Source: an uncultured Collinsella sp.
Lineage (GTDB): Bacteria > Actinomycetota > Coriobacteriia > Coriobacteriales > Coriobacteriaceae
DNA length: 6,031 nucleotides
NCBI GenBank assembly: GCA_900556675.1
Contig: USQE01000076.1
Span: 1-6,031, forward strand
Direction: 5' to 3'
Numbering within the stretch: the stretch's first letter is position 1; the number at the start of each line of letters is the position of its first letter. Position numbers and translations under genes: made by a program. The notes under the pieces are model-generated. The model had not been told where the DNA came from. It saw only the letters and a program-made list of their open reading frames with translations, and did no database searches. Shown piece by piece: positions 1-5,658 of this stretch.

Positions 1-51
1 TCGGCCTGCACCGGGGAGGGCTTTTGCGTGACTGCAGGGCGGCATCTCGGT

Positions 52-94
52 CCTATTCCTCATAATTGAAAATTTTTCGGTTTTGAGGAATAGG
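52..94. repeat. Long near-perfect inverted repeat (hairpin)
   Basis: The outer arms CCTATTCCTCA (52-62) and TGAGGAATAGG (84-94) are perfectly complementary over 11 bp. After one T/T mismatch (63/83) pairing continues inward through 64-72 and 74-82, with two T-G wobbles, to a central A/T-rich core around GAAAATTTTTC. The whole element folds into a stem of about 20 bp. It lies 43 nt beyond the stop codon of coaX. It is not followed by a T-run on either strand, so it is a poor intrinsic terminator. It could be a dispersed palindromic repeat or a symmetric operator for an unseen gene to the left. The structure is certain; the role is not known. Confidence 0.75.
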
Positions 95-137
95 CTTGGC
101 GAACGTTTGCGGGGCTGTGACATCGGGCGTGCTCGAC

Positions 138-923
138 TTAAGCCCCGTCATACCCCAGCTCCTGCATGCGGCGGTAGATTTCGCAGATGCCCTTGATGGT
201 GAGCTGTCCGTCGACCACGTCGAAGGCATCGGTCGAATCGGCGACGATGCCGGCGAGACCGCCCGTGGCGATAACGGTGGCATCCTCGCGGCCCAGCTCG
301 CGCTTCATGCGCGCGACCAGGCCCTCGGCCATGGCGGCAGCGCCCACCACGGCGCCGACCTTGATGCATTCCTCGGTGTCGCGGCCGATGGCGTGCTCGG
401 GCGCCTCGAGCGGCACGCTGGCGAGCTTGGCGGCACGGGCGGCAAGCGCGTCCATGGAGATGCGGATGCCCGGCGCGATCGCTCCGCCAATGTAATAACC
501 GTCCTCATCGATGACGTCGATATTGGTCGCGGTGCCAAAGTCCACCACGATTGCCGGCGCGCCGTAGAAAGTCTCGGCCGCAACGGCGTTGGCGACGCGA
601 TCGGCACCTACGGCCTGGGGGCGCGCCGCGCGCAGCTTGGTTACGGCGGCCGTCTGCGGCCCGATGACGATGGCGTCCGCGGCAATGCGGTCGGCCACGG
701 CGTGCCACTCGCGCGAGAGCTGCGGCACCACGCCGGCAAAGGCGATCGCGTCGACCGCGTCGAGCGAAAGGCCGTACATCTTAAAGAAACCCATCAGGCG
801 CACATGGATCTCGTCGGCGGTATAGGAGCGGTCGGTGGGCATGCGCCACGACTGCACCAGCTCGTCTCCGTCAAACAGGCCCATGGCCGTCTGCGTGTTT
901 CCCATATCGATAGCGAGCAGCAT
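138..923 (-). CDS. coaX: Type III pantothenate kinase
   Basis: This gene encodes a 261-residue protein, the usual length for CoaX. The enzyme phosphorylates pantothenate with ATP, the first step of coenzyme A synthesis in the cytoplasm. It belongs to the acetate kinase/Hsp70 (ASKHA) fold, and the family is known to need a monovalent cation and to resist CoA feedback inhibition. Visible motifs are the N-terminal phosphate loop AIDMGNTQT (residues 4-12, with D6, G8, N9 and T10), the pantothenate and catalytic motif GADR (106-109, probable catalytic base D108), DFGTATN (128-134), GGAIAPGIRIS near 145-155 and AIGRDTEECIKVG further on. The start at 923 is chosen because GGGAG lies 5 nt upstream and the phosphate loop begins at residue 4. 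The reading frame stays open further upstream, but that stretch runs antisense through the tRNA gene and is not coding. The gene stands alone here, divergent from the tRNA. A birA-like or ftsH-like partner, common next to coaX elsewhere, is not visible. Confidence 0.96.
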   Translation of the reverse strand: MLLAIDMGNTQTAMGLFDGDELVQSWRMPTDRSYTADEIHVRLMGFFKMYGLSLDAVDAIAFAGVVPQLSREWHAVADRIAADAIVIGPQTAAVTKLRAARPQAVGADRVANAVAAETFYGAPAIVVDFGTATNIDVIDEDGYYIGGAIAPGIRISMDALAARAAKLASVPLEAPEHAIGRDTEECIKVGAVVGAAAMAEGLVARMKRELGREDATVIATGGLAGIVADSTDAFDVVDGQLTIKGICEIYRRMQELGYDGA

Positions 924-927
924 GTCT

Positions 928-933
928 ACTCCC
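928..933 (-). promoter_or_regulatory. Ribosome binding site that fixes the coaX start
   Basis: On the minus strand GGGAGT lies about 5 nt before the ATG at 923. It supports this start over the much longer open frame that extends back through the tRNA gene. Confidence 0.75.
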
Positions 934-959
934 AGTGTCGGTGTAAAAGGACGCGCACC

Positions 960-965
960 ATTGTA
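960..965 (-). promoter_or_regulatory. Possible -10 box for coaX
   Basis: On the minus strand this reads TACAAT, 5 of 6 to the sigma-70 -10 consensus. It would give a leader of roughly 30 nt before the coaX ATG. No convincing -35 box is seen at the right distance. That region is occupied by the palindrome at 969-984, which suggests activator- or repressor-controlled initiation. This is inferred from sequence only. Confidence 0.35.
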
Positions 966-968
966 TAC

Positions 969-984
969 GCGCCGTCGACGGCGC
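969..984. promoter_or_regulatory. 16-bp perfect palindrome, possible operator
   Basis: GCGCCGTCGACGGCGC is a perfect dyad of 8 bp per half with no spacer. It sits just upstream of the possible coaX -10 box, where a dimeric regulator could act. In such G/C-rich DNA a palindrome of this size can arise by chance, so the regulatory reading is tentative. Confidence 0.35.
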
Positions 985-1059
985 TCGGCTGCGATTCGGT
1001 TACAGTGATATGGGCTGAGGGGTTTAAATATGAAGGAATTATGCTCTACGAGTTTTTCC

Positions 1060-1088
1060 TTGCCGTTTACCGAACTCCCACGTAATAT
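1060..1088 (+). promoter_or_regulatory. Probable promoter of the initiator tRNA
   Basis: TTGCCG (1060-1065) and TAATAT (1083-1088) are separated by exactly 17 bp and end 31 bp before the mature tRNA 5' end, leaving a short 5' leader for RNase P. Each hexamer matches the sigma-70 consensus at 4 of 6 positions. The local A/T content is high compared with the surroundings. Confidence 0.55.
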
Positions 1089-1119
1089 TCTTTCTTGCGC
1101 ACATGAAGCGCCCAGACAT

Positions 1120-1196
1120 TGCGGGGTGGAGCAGTCTGGTAGCTCGCCGGGCTCATAACCCGGAGGTCGTAGGTTCAAATCCTGCCCCCGCGACCA
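1120..1196 (+). tRNA. Initiator tRNA-fMet (anticodon CAT)
   Basis: This is a 77-nt tRNA gene with the 3' CCA encoded (1194-1196). All arms fold: acceptor 1120-1126 with 1186-1192, D stem GAGC/GCTC (1129-1132 with 1142-1145), anticodon stem CCGGG/CCCGG (1147-1151 with 1159-1163), anticodon CAT at 1154-1156, and T stem GTAGG/CCTGC around TTCAAAT (1169-1185). It is called initiator rather than elongator because of three consecutive G-C pairs next to the anticodon loop, A11:U24 in the D stem and the absence of a Watson-Crick pair at 1:72. Here position 1 is T and position 72 is G, giving a U-G wobble where Escherichia coli has a C-A mismatch. It is transcribed as a single unit from a nearby promoter to the terminator at 1206-1235. 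Confidence 0.97.
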
Positions 1197-1205
1197 AGAA
1201 CTTGC

Positions 1206-1235
1206 AGCTCGTCGGCCTAGCCGGCGAGCTTTTTT
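1206..1235 (+). terminator. Intrinsic terminator of tRNA-fMet
   Basis: AGCTCGTCGGC (1206-1216) pairs with GCCGGCGAGCT (1220-1230) over 11 bp, including one T-G pair, around a 3-nt loop. A run of six T follows (1230-1235). It lies 9 nt after the tRNA 3' end. Confidence 0.9.
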
Positions 1236-1285
1236 GTTATCCCGGGATCGTTTCTTCGGTTCAATTCTCAGCCTCTCAATCAAAG

Positions 1286-1664
1286 ATCTCGATCTGTAAC
1301 ACCAAGACCCGATTTGGGCGGCTAGGTGTTACAGATCGAGATATACCGGCGGTTTGGACCGCGTTTGTCTAAATCTGTAACACGAGGGACGGATTTTGCC
1401 GGGCAGCTGTTACAGATTGAGATTTTCTAGCAGGCGGGTCCCGTTTGTCTAAATCCGTAACATCTGGGGCCCATTTTGCCGAGTAACTGTTACAGATCGA
1501 GATCTTTCGGCAGGCTAGATTGGTTTGTCTCGATCTGTAACAGGTGGGGGTCAAAAGTGGGCCTAGCTGTTACAGATCTAGATTGTTGAGGATGGGTAGA
1601 GAGGAATATCTCGATCTGTAACAGTAAGACCCGGTTTTGCTGAGTAGCTGTTGCAGATTGAGAC
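1286..1664. repeat. Array of ten 16-nt repeats in alternating orientation (five dyads)
   Basis: This fills most of the gene-free stretch 1236-1799. Forward copies, consensus RTCTCGATCTGTAACA, are at 1286-1301, 1367-1382, 1447-1462, 1527-1542 and 1608-1623. Inverted copies, consensus TGTTACAGATCGAGAT, are at 1327-1342, 1408-1423, 1488-1503, 1568-1583 and 1649-1664. Each forward copy is followed 25 nt later by an inverted copy in all five pairs; the gap to the next forward copy is 23 or 24 nt. The whole unit recurs every 80-81 bp. The 25-nt inner spacers are themselves related, sharing roughly GATTTTGCCG then GTAGC in most units, so this is a degenerate tandem repeat built of dyads. The last copy is the most altered (TGTTGCAG). 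Each core TGTWACA is itself near-palindromic. No open frame here looks coding. Function is not known. Confidence 0.9.
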
Positions 1665-1723
1665 AAACCGGCGATAGGGATCACCCCATCCACCTGCCGT
1701 CACCTGATATTCGCCGATTTTCG

Positions 1724-1753
1724 TTGTGCCGCCGTGCTCTCATGCCATATCCT
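1724..1753 (+). promoter_or_regulatory. Possible promoter of the flavin oxidoreductase gene
   Basis: TTGTGC (1724-1729) and TATCCT (1748-1753) are 18 bp apart and would start transcription about 40-45 nt before the gene. Both boxes are only moderate matches. The candidate lies just past the repeat array, so array-bound factors could influence it. Confidence 0.3.
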
Positions 1754-1791
1754 CTAGACAACTACGCGGCACCATCGCCGCCGCGTCTACA

Positions 1792-1798
1792 AGAGAGG
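1792..1798 (+). promoter_or_regulatory. Ribosome binding site that decides the oxidoreductase start
   Basis: AGAGAGG lies 7 nt before the ATG at 1806 but only 1 nt before the in-frame ATG at 1800. Normal spacing favours 1806, giving a protein that begins MTAPASKLL. Confidence 0.7.
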
Positions 1799-1805
1799 AA
1801 TGTCC

Positions 1806-3836
1806 ATGACCGCACCTGCATCCAAGCTGCTCCAGCCCATTACGGTTGGCCCCCTTGAGCTCAAGAACCGCATTATGTTTCCGCCGCTGACCACCGGCTA
1901 CGAGGAGCGTGACGGCTCCATTGGCGAGCGCAGCCTGGCTTTTTACGAGCGCCTGGCCCGTGGCGGCGTGAGCTACATCGTCATCGGCGACGTCGCTCCC
2001 GTCATGACCGCGAGCCCCACGCCCAAGCTGGCGACCGACGCCCAGATCCCCACGTTTAAGGCACTGGCCGACGCCGTCCACAAGCACGGCGCCAAGATTG
2101 CGCTGCAGCTGTTCCACCCCGAGTACGACGTGCCCGGTGTCGGCCGCATGGTCATGGGTTCCATGGCTGCCGCCAAGGCCGCGCAGGAGGCCAAGGCTGC
2201 CGGCGACGAGGAGACCTTTGCCGCCAAGATGGCCGAGTCCAACGAGATCCGCAAACAGGCCTATGCCAAGCTGCACCACGACATGCAGCACTTCGTGAAC
2301 GAGGCGAGCGTAGAGCAGCTCACCCAGATCAAGGAGGCTATCGCTGCCTCGGCCGCTCGCGCGCAGCAGGCCGGAATCGACGCCATCGAGGTCCACGGCG
2401 ACCGCCTGGTGGGTTCGCTGTGCTCGGCCATCCTCAACAAGCGCACCGACGAGTACGGTGGCTCGTTCGAGAACCGCGTTCGCTATGCGCTCGAGGTCGT
2501 CGCTGCCATTAAGGAAGCCGCGCCGCAGCTGATGGTGGAGTACAAGCTCCCCGTGATCATGGAGAACCCCGACGGCACGCCGCGCGGTAAGGGCGGCCTG
2601 CAGCCCGACGAGGCCTGCGAGTTTGCCAAGCTGCTCGAGAGCGCGGGCATCGACATGATCCAGGTTGCACAGGCAAATCACACCGGCAACATGGGCGACA
2701 CCATTCCGCCCATGGGCGCCATGCCCTACAACTGGACGCTGCCCGTGGCCGAGCGCGTCAAGGCCCTGGTCTCCGTGCCGGTGGCAACCGTCGGCCGCGT
2801 GGTCTCGGTCGAGGCCGGCGAGAAGATCCTGGAGGATGGCTCTGCCGACATCGTCGCCTATGGCCGCTCGCTCATGTGCGACCCCGACATTGCGCTGAAG
2901 GCCGCCACGGGCGAGCCCATTCGCGAGTGCCTCAACTGCAATAAGGGCTGTGTCGACGCGATTCAAAACCGCAAGTACATCTCGTGCGTGCTCAATGCCG
3001 AGAACGGCGACGAGGCGACCATCGCCATCAAGCCGGGCGAGGGCGACAAGAAGATCGCCGTGGTGGGCGGCGGTATTGCCGGCCTGGAGGCCGCGCGCGT
3101 GGCGGCCAAGCGCGGCTACGACGTGACCGTCTACGAGGCGAGCGATCATCTGGGCGGCCAGATTGTGCTGGCGGCTGCGCCTCCGCGCAAGGACGAGATC
3201 ATGCGCTCGGTCGAGTACTACGAGAAGATTCTGCCTGGCCTGGGCGTGAAGGTCGAGCTCAACCATGCCGCTACCGCCGAGGACCTCAACGCCGCCGACG
3301 CCGCGATTGTGGCCGTGGGCGCGCACGACGTGGTCATTCCCGTTCCGGGTGCCGATTCGGACAAGGTCGTCTCGAGCTGGGACGTGCTGGCCGGCAAGGT
3401 GGAGCTTACGGGCCGCGTCGCCGTTATTGGCGGTGGCCTGGTGGGCACCGAGACTGCCGAGTACCTGCTGCAGCATGGCTGCGAGGTGGCGATCGTGGAG
3501 ATGCTCGATAAGATTGCCGCGGGCGAGTCCGAGACCATTCTGCCGCTGATTATGAGCGACTTTGCCGAGCATAACGTTGAGCAGCACGTGAAAACCCGCC
3601 TGACCGCCATTACTGATGAGGGCGTGGAGGCCATTCGCACCACCGAGGACGGCGCCGAGGAGCCGGTGAAGATCGCCTGCGATTACGTGGTGATGGCCGT
3701 GGGCTCCAAGGCCAACGCGTTTGACCTGGACGGCGTGACGGTGCCCGTGACCTGCGTGGGCGACTGCTCGGGCGAGCGAACCGCCGACATCGCGAGCGCT
3801 ATCCGCACGGCATATCACGCGGCTAACGAGCTGTAG
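1806..3836 (+). CDS. FMN/FAD/4Fe-4S NAD(P)H-dependent ene-reductase, 2,4-dienoyl-CoA reductase/enoate reductase family
   Basis: The 676-residue cytoplasmic protein has the full architecture of the FadH/enoate reductase/BaiCD-BaiH group. Residues 1-365 form an old-yellow-enzyme TIM barrel for FMN, seen in NRIMFPPLTTGY (21-32), QLFHP (101-105) and NKRTDEYGGSFENR (211-224). A 4Fe-4S site has C375, C378, C382 and C394, spaced C-x2-C-x3-C-x11-C. An FAD-binding Rossmann motif GGGIAG (421-426) is followed by ribose-binding E444. A second nucleotide motif GGGLVG (542-547) followed by E565 fits NADH. The C-terminal VGD motif (651-653) closes the FAD site. Family members pass hydride from NAD(P)H through FAD and the cluster to FMN and reduce an activated C=C bond. 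H292 matches the family proton-relay histidine, but the segment around 195-208 (EVHGDRLVGSLCS) lacks the usual tyrosine. The substrate cannot be told: dienoyl-CoA, enoate, bile acid or flavonoid are all conceivable. It is a single-gene unit ending at a strong terminator. Confidence 0.92.
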   Translation: MTAPASKLLQPITVGPLELKNRIMFPPLTTGYEERDGSIGERSLAFYERLARGGVSYIVIGDVAPVMTASPTPKLATDAQIPTFKALADAVHKHGAKIALQLFHPEYDVPGVGRMVMGSMAAAKAAQEAKAAGDEETFAAKMAESNEIRKQAYAKLHHDMQHFVNEASVEQLTQIKEAIAASAARAQQAGIDAIEVHGDRLVGSLCSAILNKRTDEYGGSFENRVRYALEVVAAIKEAAPQLMVEYKLPVIMENPDGTPRGKGGLQPDEACEFAKLLESAGIDMIQVAQANHTGNMGDTIPPMGAMPYNWTLPVAERVKALVSVPVATVGRVVSVEAGEKILEDGSADIVAYGRSLMCDPDIALKAATGEPIRECLNCNKGCVDAIQNRKYISCVLNAENGDEATIAIKPGEGDKKIAVVGGGIAGLEAARVAAKRGYDVTVYEASDHLGGQIVLAAAPPRKDEIMRSVEYYEKILPGLGVKVELNHAATAEDLNAADAAIVAVGAHDVVIPVPGADSDKVVSSWDVLAGKVELTGRVAVIGGGLVGTETAEYLLQHGCEVAIVEMLDKIAAGESETILPLIMSDFAEHNVEQHVKTRLTAITDEGVEAIRTTEDGAEEPVKIACDYVVMAVGSKANAFDLDGVTVPVTCVGDCSGERTADIASAIRTAYHAANEL

Positions 3837-3862
3837 TCGAGAAAGCTATCGCGTATTGAGTG

Positions 3863-3898
3863 GGCGGGGAGTGCCGTATCGGTGCTCCCCGCCTTTTT
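3863..3898 (+). terminator. Intrinsic terminator of the oxidoreductase gene
   Basis: GGCGGGGAGTGCC (3863-3875) pairs with GGTGCTCCCCGCC (3881-3893) around a 5-nt loop. This gives a 13-bp stem, with two G-T wobbles, followed by five T (3894-3898). It lies 26 nt after the stop codon and isolates the next gene from read-through. Confidence 0.92.
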
Positions 3899-3930
3899 GT
3901 CGATAAGAGGTGCTCTGACCAGCGGGTTCA

Positions 3931-4011
3931 GAAAATCCGAATCTCATGCACCAGAAAATCCGAATTATATGAACACGAAAATCCGAATCGCAACCACCCG
4001 AAAATCCGAAT
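3931..4011 (+). repeat. Four exact 12-bp iterons at 23-bp period upstream of the ATPase gene
   Basis: GAAAATCCGAAT occurs without mismatch at 3931-3942, 3954-3965, 3977-3988 and 4000-4011. Starts are exactly 23 bp apart, and the 11-nt spacers between copies are unrelated in sequence. The period is not a multiple of three and no coding frame is credible here, so this is not a protein repeat. Its placement between the terminator of the previous gene and the start of the ATPase gene suggests an operator array read by a DNA-binding protein. The binding protein is not identified. Confidence 0.9.
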
Positions 4012-4012
4012 T

Positions 4013-4021
4013 TGCTACAGT
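4013..4021 (+). promoter_or_regulatory. Possible extended -10 promoter of the ATPase gene
   Basis: TGCTACAGT fits an extended -10 (TG, one base, then TACAGT, 4 of 6). No -35 box is present at the expected place, which is next to the fourth iteron. That arrangement would suit activation by a protein bound to the iterons, but it rests on weak motif matches. Confidence 0.3.
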
Positions 4022-4070
4022 GGAATAGAAGAATCAGAAAGCAGGAACTGGAAATCTGCGGGGGTGGCTC

Positions 4071-5375
4071 ATGGCAGGCGAGAGGCTATATCGGGACGGA
4101 TACATCCCACGTATCGTGGATGCGCAAATCGAGCGCTACCTTCGTGTCTTTGGAGCGGTCGAGATTGCGGGCACCAAGTGGTGCGGCAAGACGTGGGCCG
4201 CGCTCGAGCACGGGGCGTCCGCCTCGTATGTCGACGAGAATCTCGACCTCGCGCGTGCCGACCCGGCGATGATGTTGCTGGGAGACCGTCCGCATATTAT
4301 CGATGAGTGGCAGCGCGTTCCCCAGATTTGGGACTACGTTAGACACGAGGTCGACCGCACCCGGGGTACGCGCGGCGCCTATATCCTCACGGGTTCCGCC
4401 ACGCCTGCGTTTGGCTCAAAGGCGGAGGCGCCCGCGCATAGTGGAGCCGGCCGCATCGGCCGCGTCCGCATGCACCCCATGACGCTTGCCGAGACAGGTG
4501 AGTCCAACGGCAAGGTGAGCCTGGCGGGCTTGTTTGAGCATCGTTTTGAGCCCTGCCGGTGCAATGGCGATACGCCGGGGCTTGTCGAAGCCGCTTGCCG
4601 CGGCGGCTGGCCCGAGGCGATCGATATGGTTTCGGCTGACGCCCAGCTCATCGCCCACGAATATCTCAACACCACGTTTTCGAGCAGCTTCCCGGCGGTC
4701 GGTCTCGACCCCGATATTGCTCGTCGAGTCTCCGCATCGATCGCGCGCAATCTGGGACAGGCAACCACGTATAAAACGATTCTTATGGATATGTTCGGTG
4801 CCGAGGAGGAACCCGCAGCGTTTGCCGATGAGACCAAGGTGCGCAGGTACCTGGATGCCCTCAAAGGCATGTTCATTCTCGAGGAGGTTCCCGGTTGGGT
4901 TCCCGCCGCGCGCGACAAACGGCGCTTTACCGTCAAGCCCAAGCGCTATCTGGCAGATCCGAGCCTTGCTTGCGCCTTGCTAGGTATGTCCTCGCAGGCG
5001 CTGCTTGCCGACTGGCAGACATTTGGTCTGGTGTTTGAGAATTTGGTCATACGCGACCTTTCGGTCTACGCACGTTCGCTCGACCTGCTGGATAGCACGC
5101 CCGTGCGCTATTATCGCGACGATTCGGGTCTTGAGTGCGATGCTATCGTGCAGCTAGCCGACGGACGGTGGGCCGCCTTTGAGATTAAGGTGAGTGAAGA
5201 TAAAGCGAACGCCGGCGTCGAGAGCCTCAAGCGCGTTCGCAAGAAGGTCTGTGGAAATCCTCGTTCACGCACACGCGAACCGGAGTTTATGGCCGTGATT
5301 GTGGGGGTGGGTGAGTACGCCCGCGAGGTCGAGGACGGTATCTACGTGATACCCGTTCGCGCGTTGGGGTGTTAA
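4071..5375 (+). CDS. AAA-type ATPase with C-terminal DUF4143 (nuclease-like) region
   Basis: The 434-residue protein matches the widespread bacterial and archaeal ATPases annotated as AAA_14 plus DUF4143. Walker A is GTKWCGKT (34-41). Walker B is HIIDEW (75-80) with D78 and E79. A sensor-like TGS (107-109) is followed by the arginine-rich GRIGRVRMHPMTLAE, typical of the family near residue 125-140. The C-terminal part holds YLADPSLACALLG, GLVFENLVIRDL and a PD-(D/E)XK-like pattern with E355, D357, E371 and K373 (LECDAI, then FEIKVS). The start at 4071 is supported by GGGGGTGG a few bases upstream and by Walker A lying at its usual distance from the N-terminus. There is no signal peptide or membrane segment. 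The biological role of this family is unsettled; a DNA-related role is only an inference from the nuclease-like motif. It is solitary, lies behind an iteron array, and uses a somewhat more mixed codon set than its neighbours, which may reflect transfer. Confidence 0.88.
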   Translation: MAGERLYRDGYIPRIVDAQIERYLRVFGAVEIAGTKWCGKTWAALEHGASASYVDENLDLARADPAMMLLGDRPHIIDEWQRVPQIWDYVRHEVDRTRGTRGAYILTGSATPAFGSKAEAPAHSGAGRIGRVRMHPMTLAETGESNGKVSLAGLFEHRFEPCRCNGDTPGLVEAACRGGWPEAIDMVSADAQLIAHEYLNTTFSSSFPAVGLDPDIARRVSASIARNLGQATTYKTILMDMFGAEEEPAAFADETKVRRYLDALKGMFILEEVPGWVPAARDKRRFTVKPKRYLADPSLACALLGMSSQALLADWQTFGLVFENLVIRDLSVYARSLDLLDSTPVRYYRDDSGLECDAIVQLADGRWAAFEIKVSEDKANAGVESLKRVRKKVCGNPRSRTREPEFMAVIVGVGEYAREVEDGIYVIPVRALGC

Positions 5376-5414
5376 GGGGCGGCACGCCGTGTGTCCGCTG
5401 CCCGGCGCTACGGA

Positions 5415-5480
5415 TTGGTGCAAGGGGGTCAGGTTTGTTTGCACCATGTTGGCGCGAAGTAACCTGACCACTTGCACCAA
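5415..5480. repeat. Long imperfect inverted repeat with internal third copy
   Basis: The left arm has TTGGTGCAAG (5415-5424) and GGTCAGGTT (5427-5435). The right arm has AACCTGACC (5461-5469) and CTTGCACCAA (5471-5480). They pair over 19 bp with a small asymmetric bulge. The 25-nt loop carries another TTGCACCA (5439-5446), which could pair with the left arm instead and give an alternative fold. It lies in the gap 5376-5658, which otherwise shows no gene. It could be a dispersed palindromic element or a transposon-derived remnant. No clean T-run follows, so termination is not strongly supported. Confidence 0.85.
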
Positions 5481-5537
5481 GGGTTTGACTTTTAAGACAT
5501 CATTAAGGCTTGCGTTGTGGAGCGAACCGCAGGTCAA

Positions 5538-5546
5538 TGCTATTCT
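5538..5546 (+). promoter_or_regulatory. Possible extended -10 promoter of the membrane protein gene
   Basis: TGCTATTCT fits an extended -10 (TG, one base, TATTCT). The nearest -35-like hexamer, TTGTGG at 5515-5520, is 20 bp away, which is too far to count strongly. Transcription from here would give a leader of about 105 nt. Confidence 0.3.
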
Positions 5547-5658
5547 TTTACCTTATCGTACGGTGTTGTATTCTGCCTGAATTCTCTACCTGCGAACAAC
5601 GGATAAACGCGACCGAGCGGAAAGGATGGCACGCCCGCAAGCAGGGCAAATGTAAGCG

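Noticed and set aside
1..51. End of a gene entering from the left
   Set aside because: One plus-strand frame is open to 65, but the stretch is too short and has no recognisable sequence, so no gene is called.
96..1085. 329-residue open frame on the plus strand opposite coaX
   Set aside because: Antisense shadow with histidine- and glycine-rich composition and no domain; the minus strand carries all CoaX motifs.
924..1283. N-terminal extension of coaX to a 381-residue protein
   Set aside because: The extra frame runs antisense through tRNA-fMet. The peptide DLNLRPPGYEPGELPDCSTP is the familiar translation artefact of an antisense tRNA. A good ribosome binding site marks the start at 923.
1286..1664. 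CRISPR array
   Set aside because: The repeats alternate in orientation, are only 16 nt and vary in sequence, and the spacers are related to each other rather than unique. No cas genes are present in the window.
1740..3818. 692-residue open frame on the minus strand opposite the oxidoreductase gene
   Set aside because: It is an antisense shadow created by G/C-biased third positions. The translation is rich in H, R, G and L, with no recognisable domain, whereas the plus strand encodes an intact multidomain flavoenzyme.
3931..4011. Plasmid-type replication origin based on the iterons
   Set aside because: There is no replication initiator gene nearby, the A/T-rich unwinding region is minimal, and the surroundings are chromosomal housekeeping genes.
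3860..4306. 148-residue open frame across the terminator and iterons
   Set aside because: It begins at the terminator stem, passes through the 23-bp iterons whose period breaks any protein repeat, and overlaps the ATPase gene in another frame.
4379..4942. 187-residue minus-strand frame inside the ATPase gene
   Set aside because: Antisense shadow; the plus-strand frame has Walker A, Walker B and the DUF4143 features throughout.
5265..5537. 90-residue minus-strand frame over the hairpin after the ATPase
   Set aside because: It is built largely from the inverted repeat and the antisense end of the ATPase gene, with no domain or ribosome binding site that I can support.
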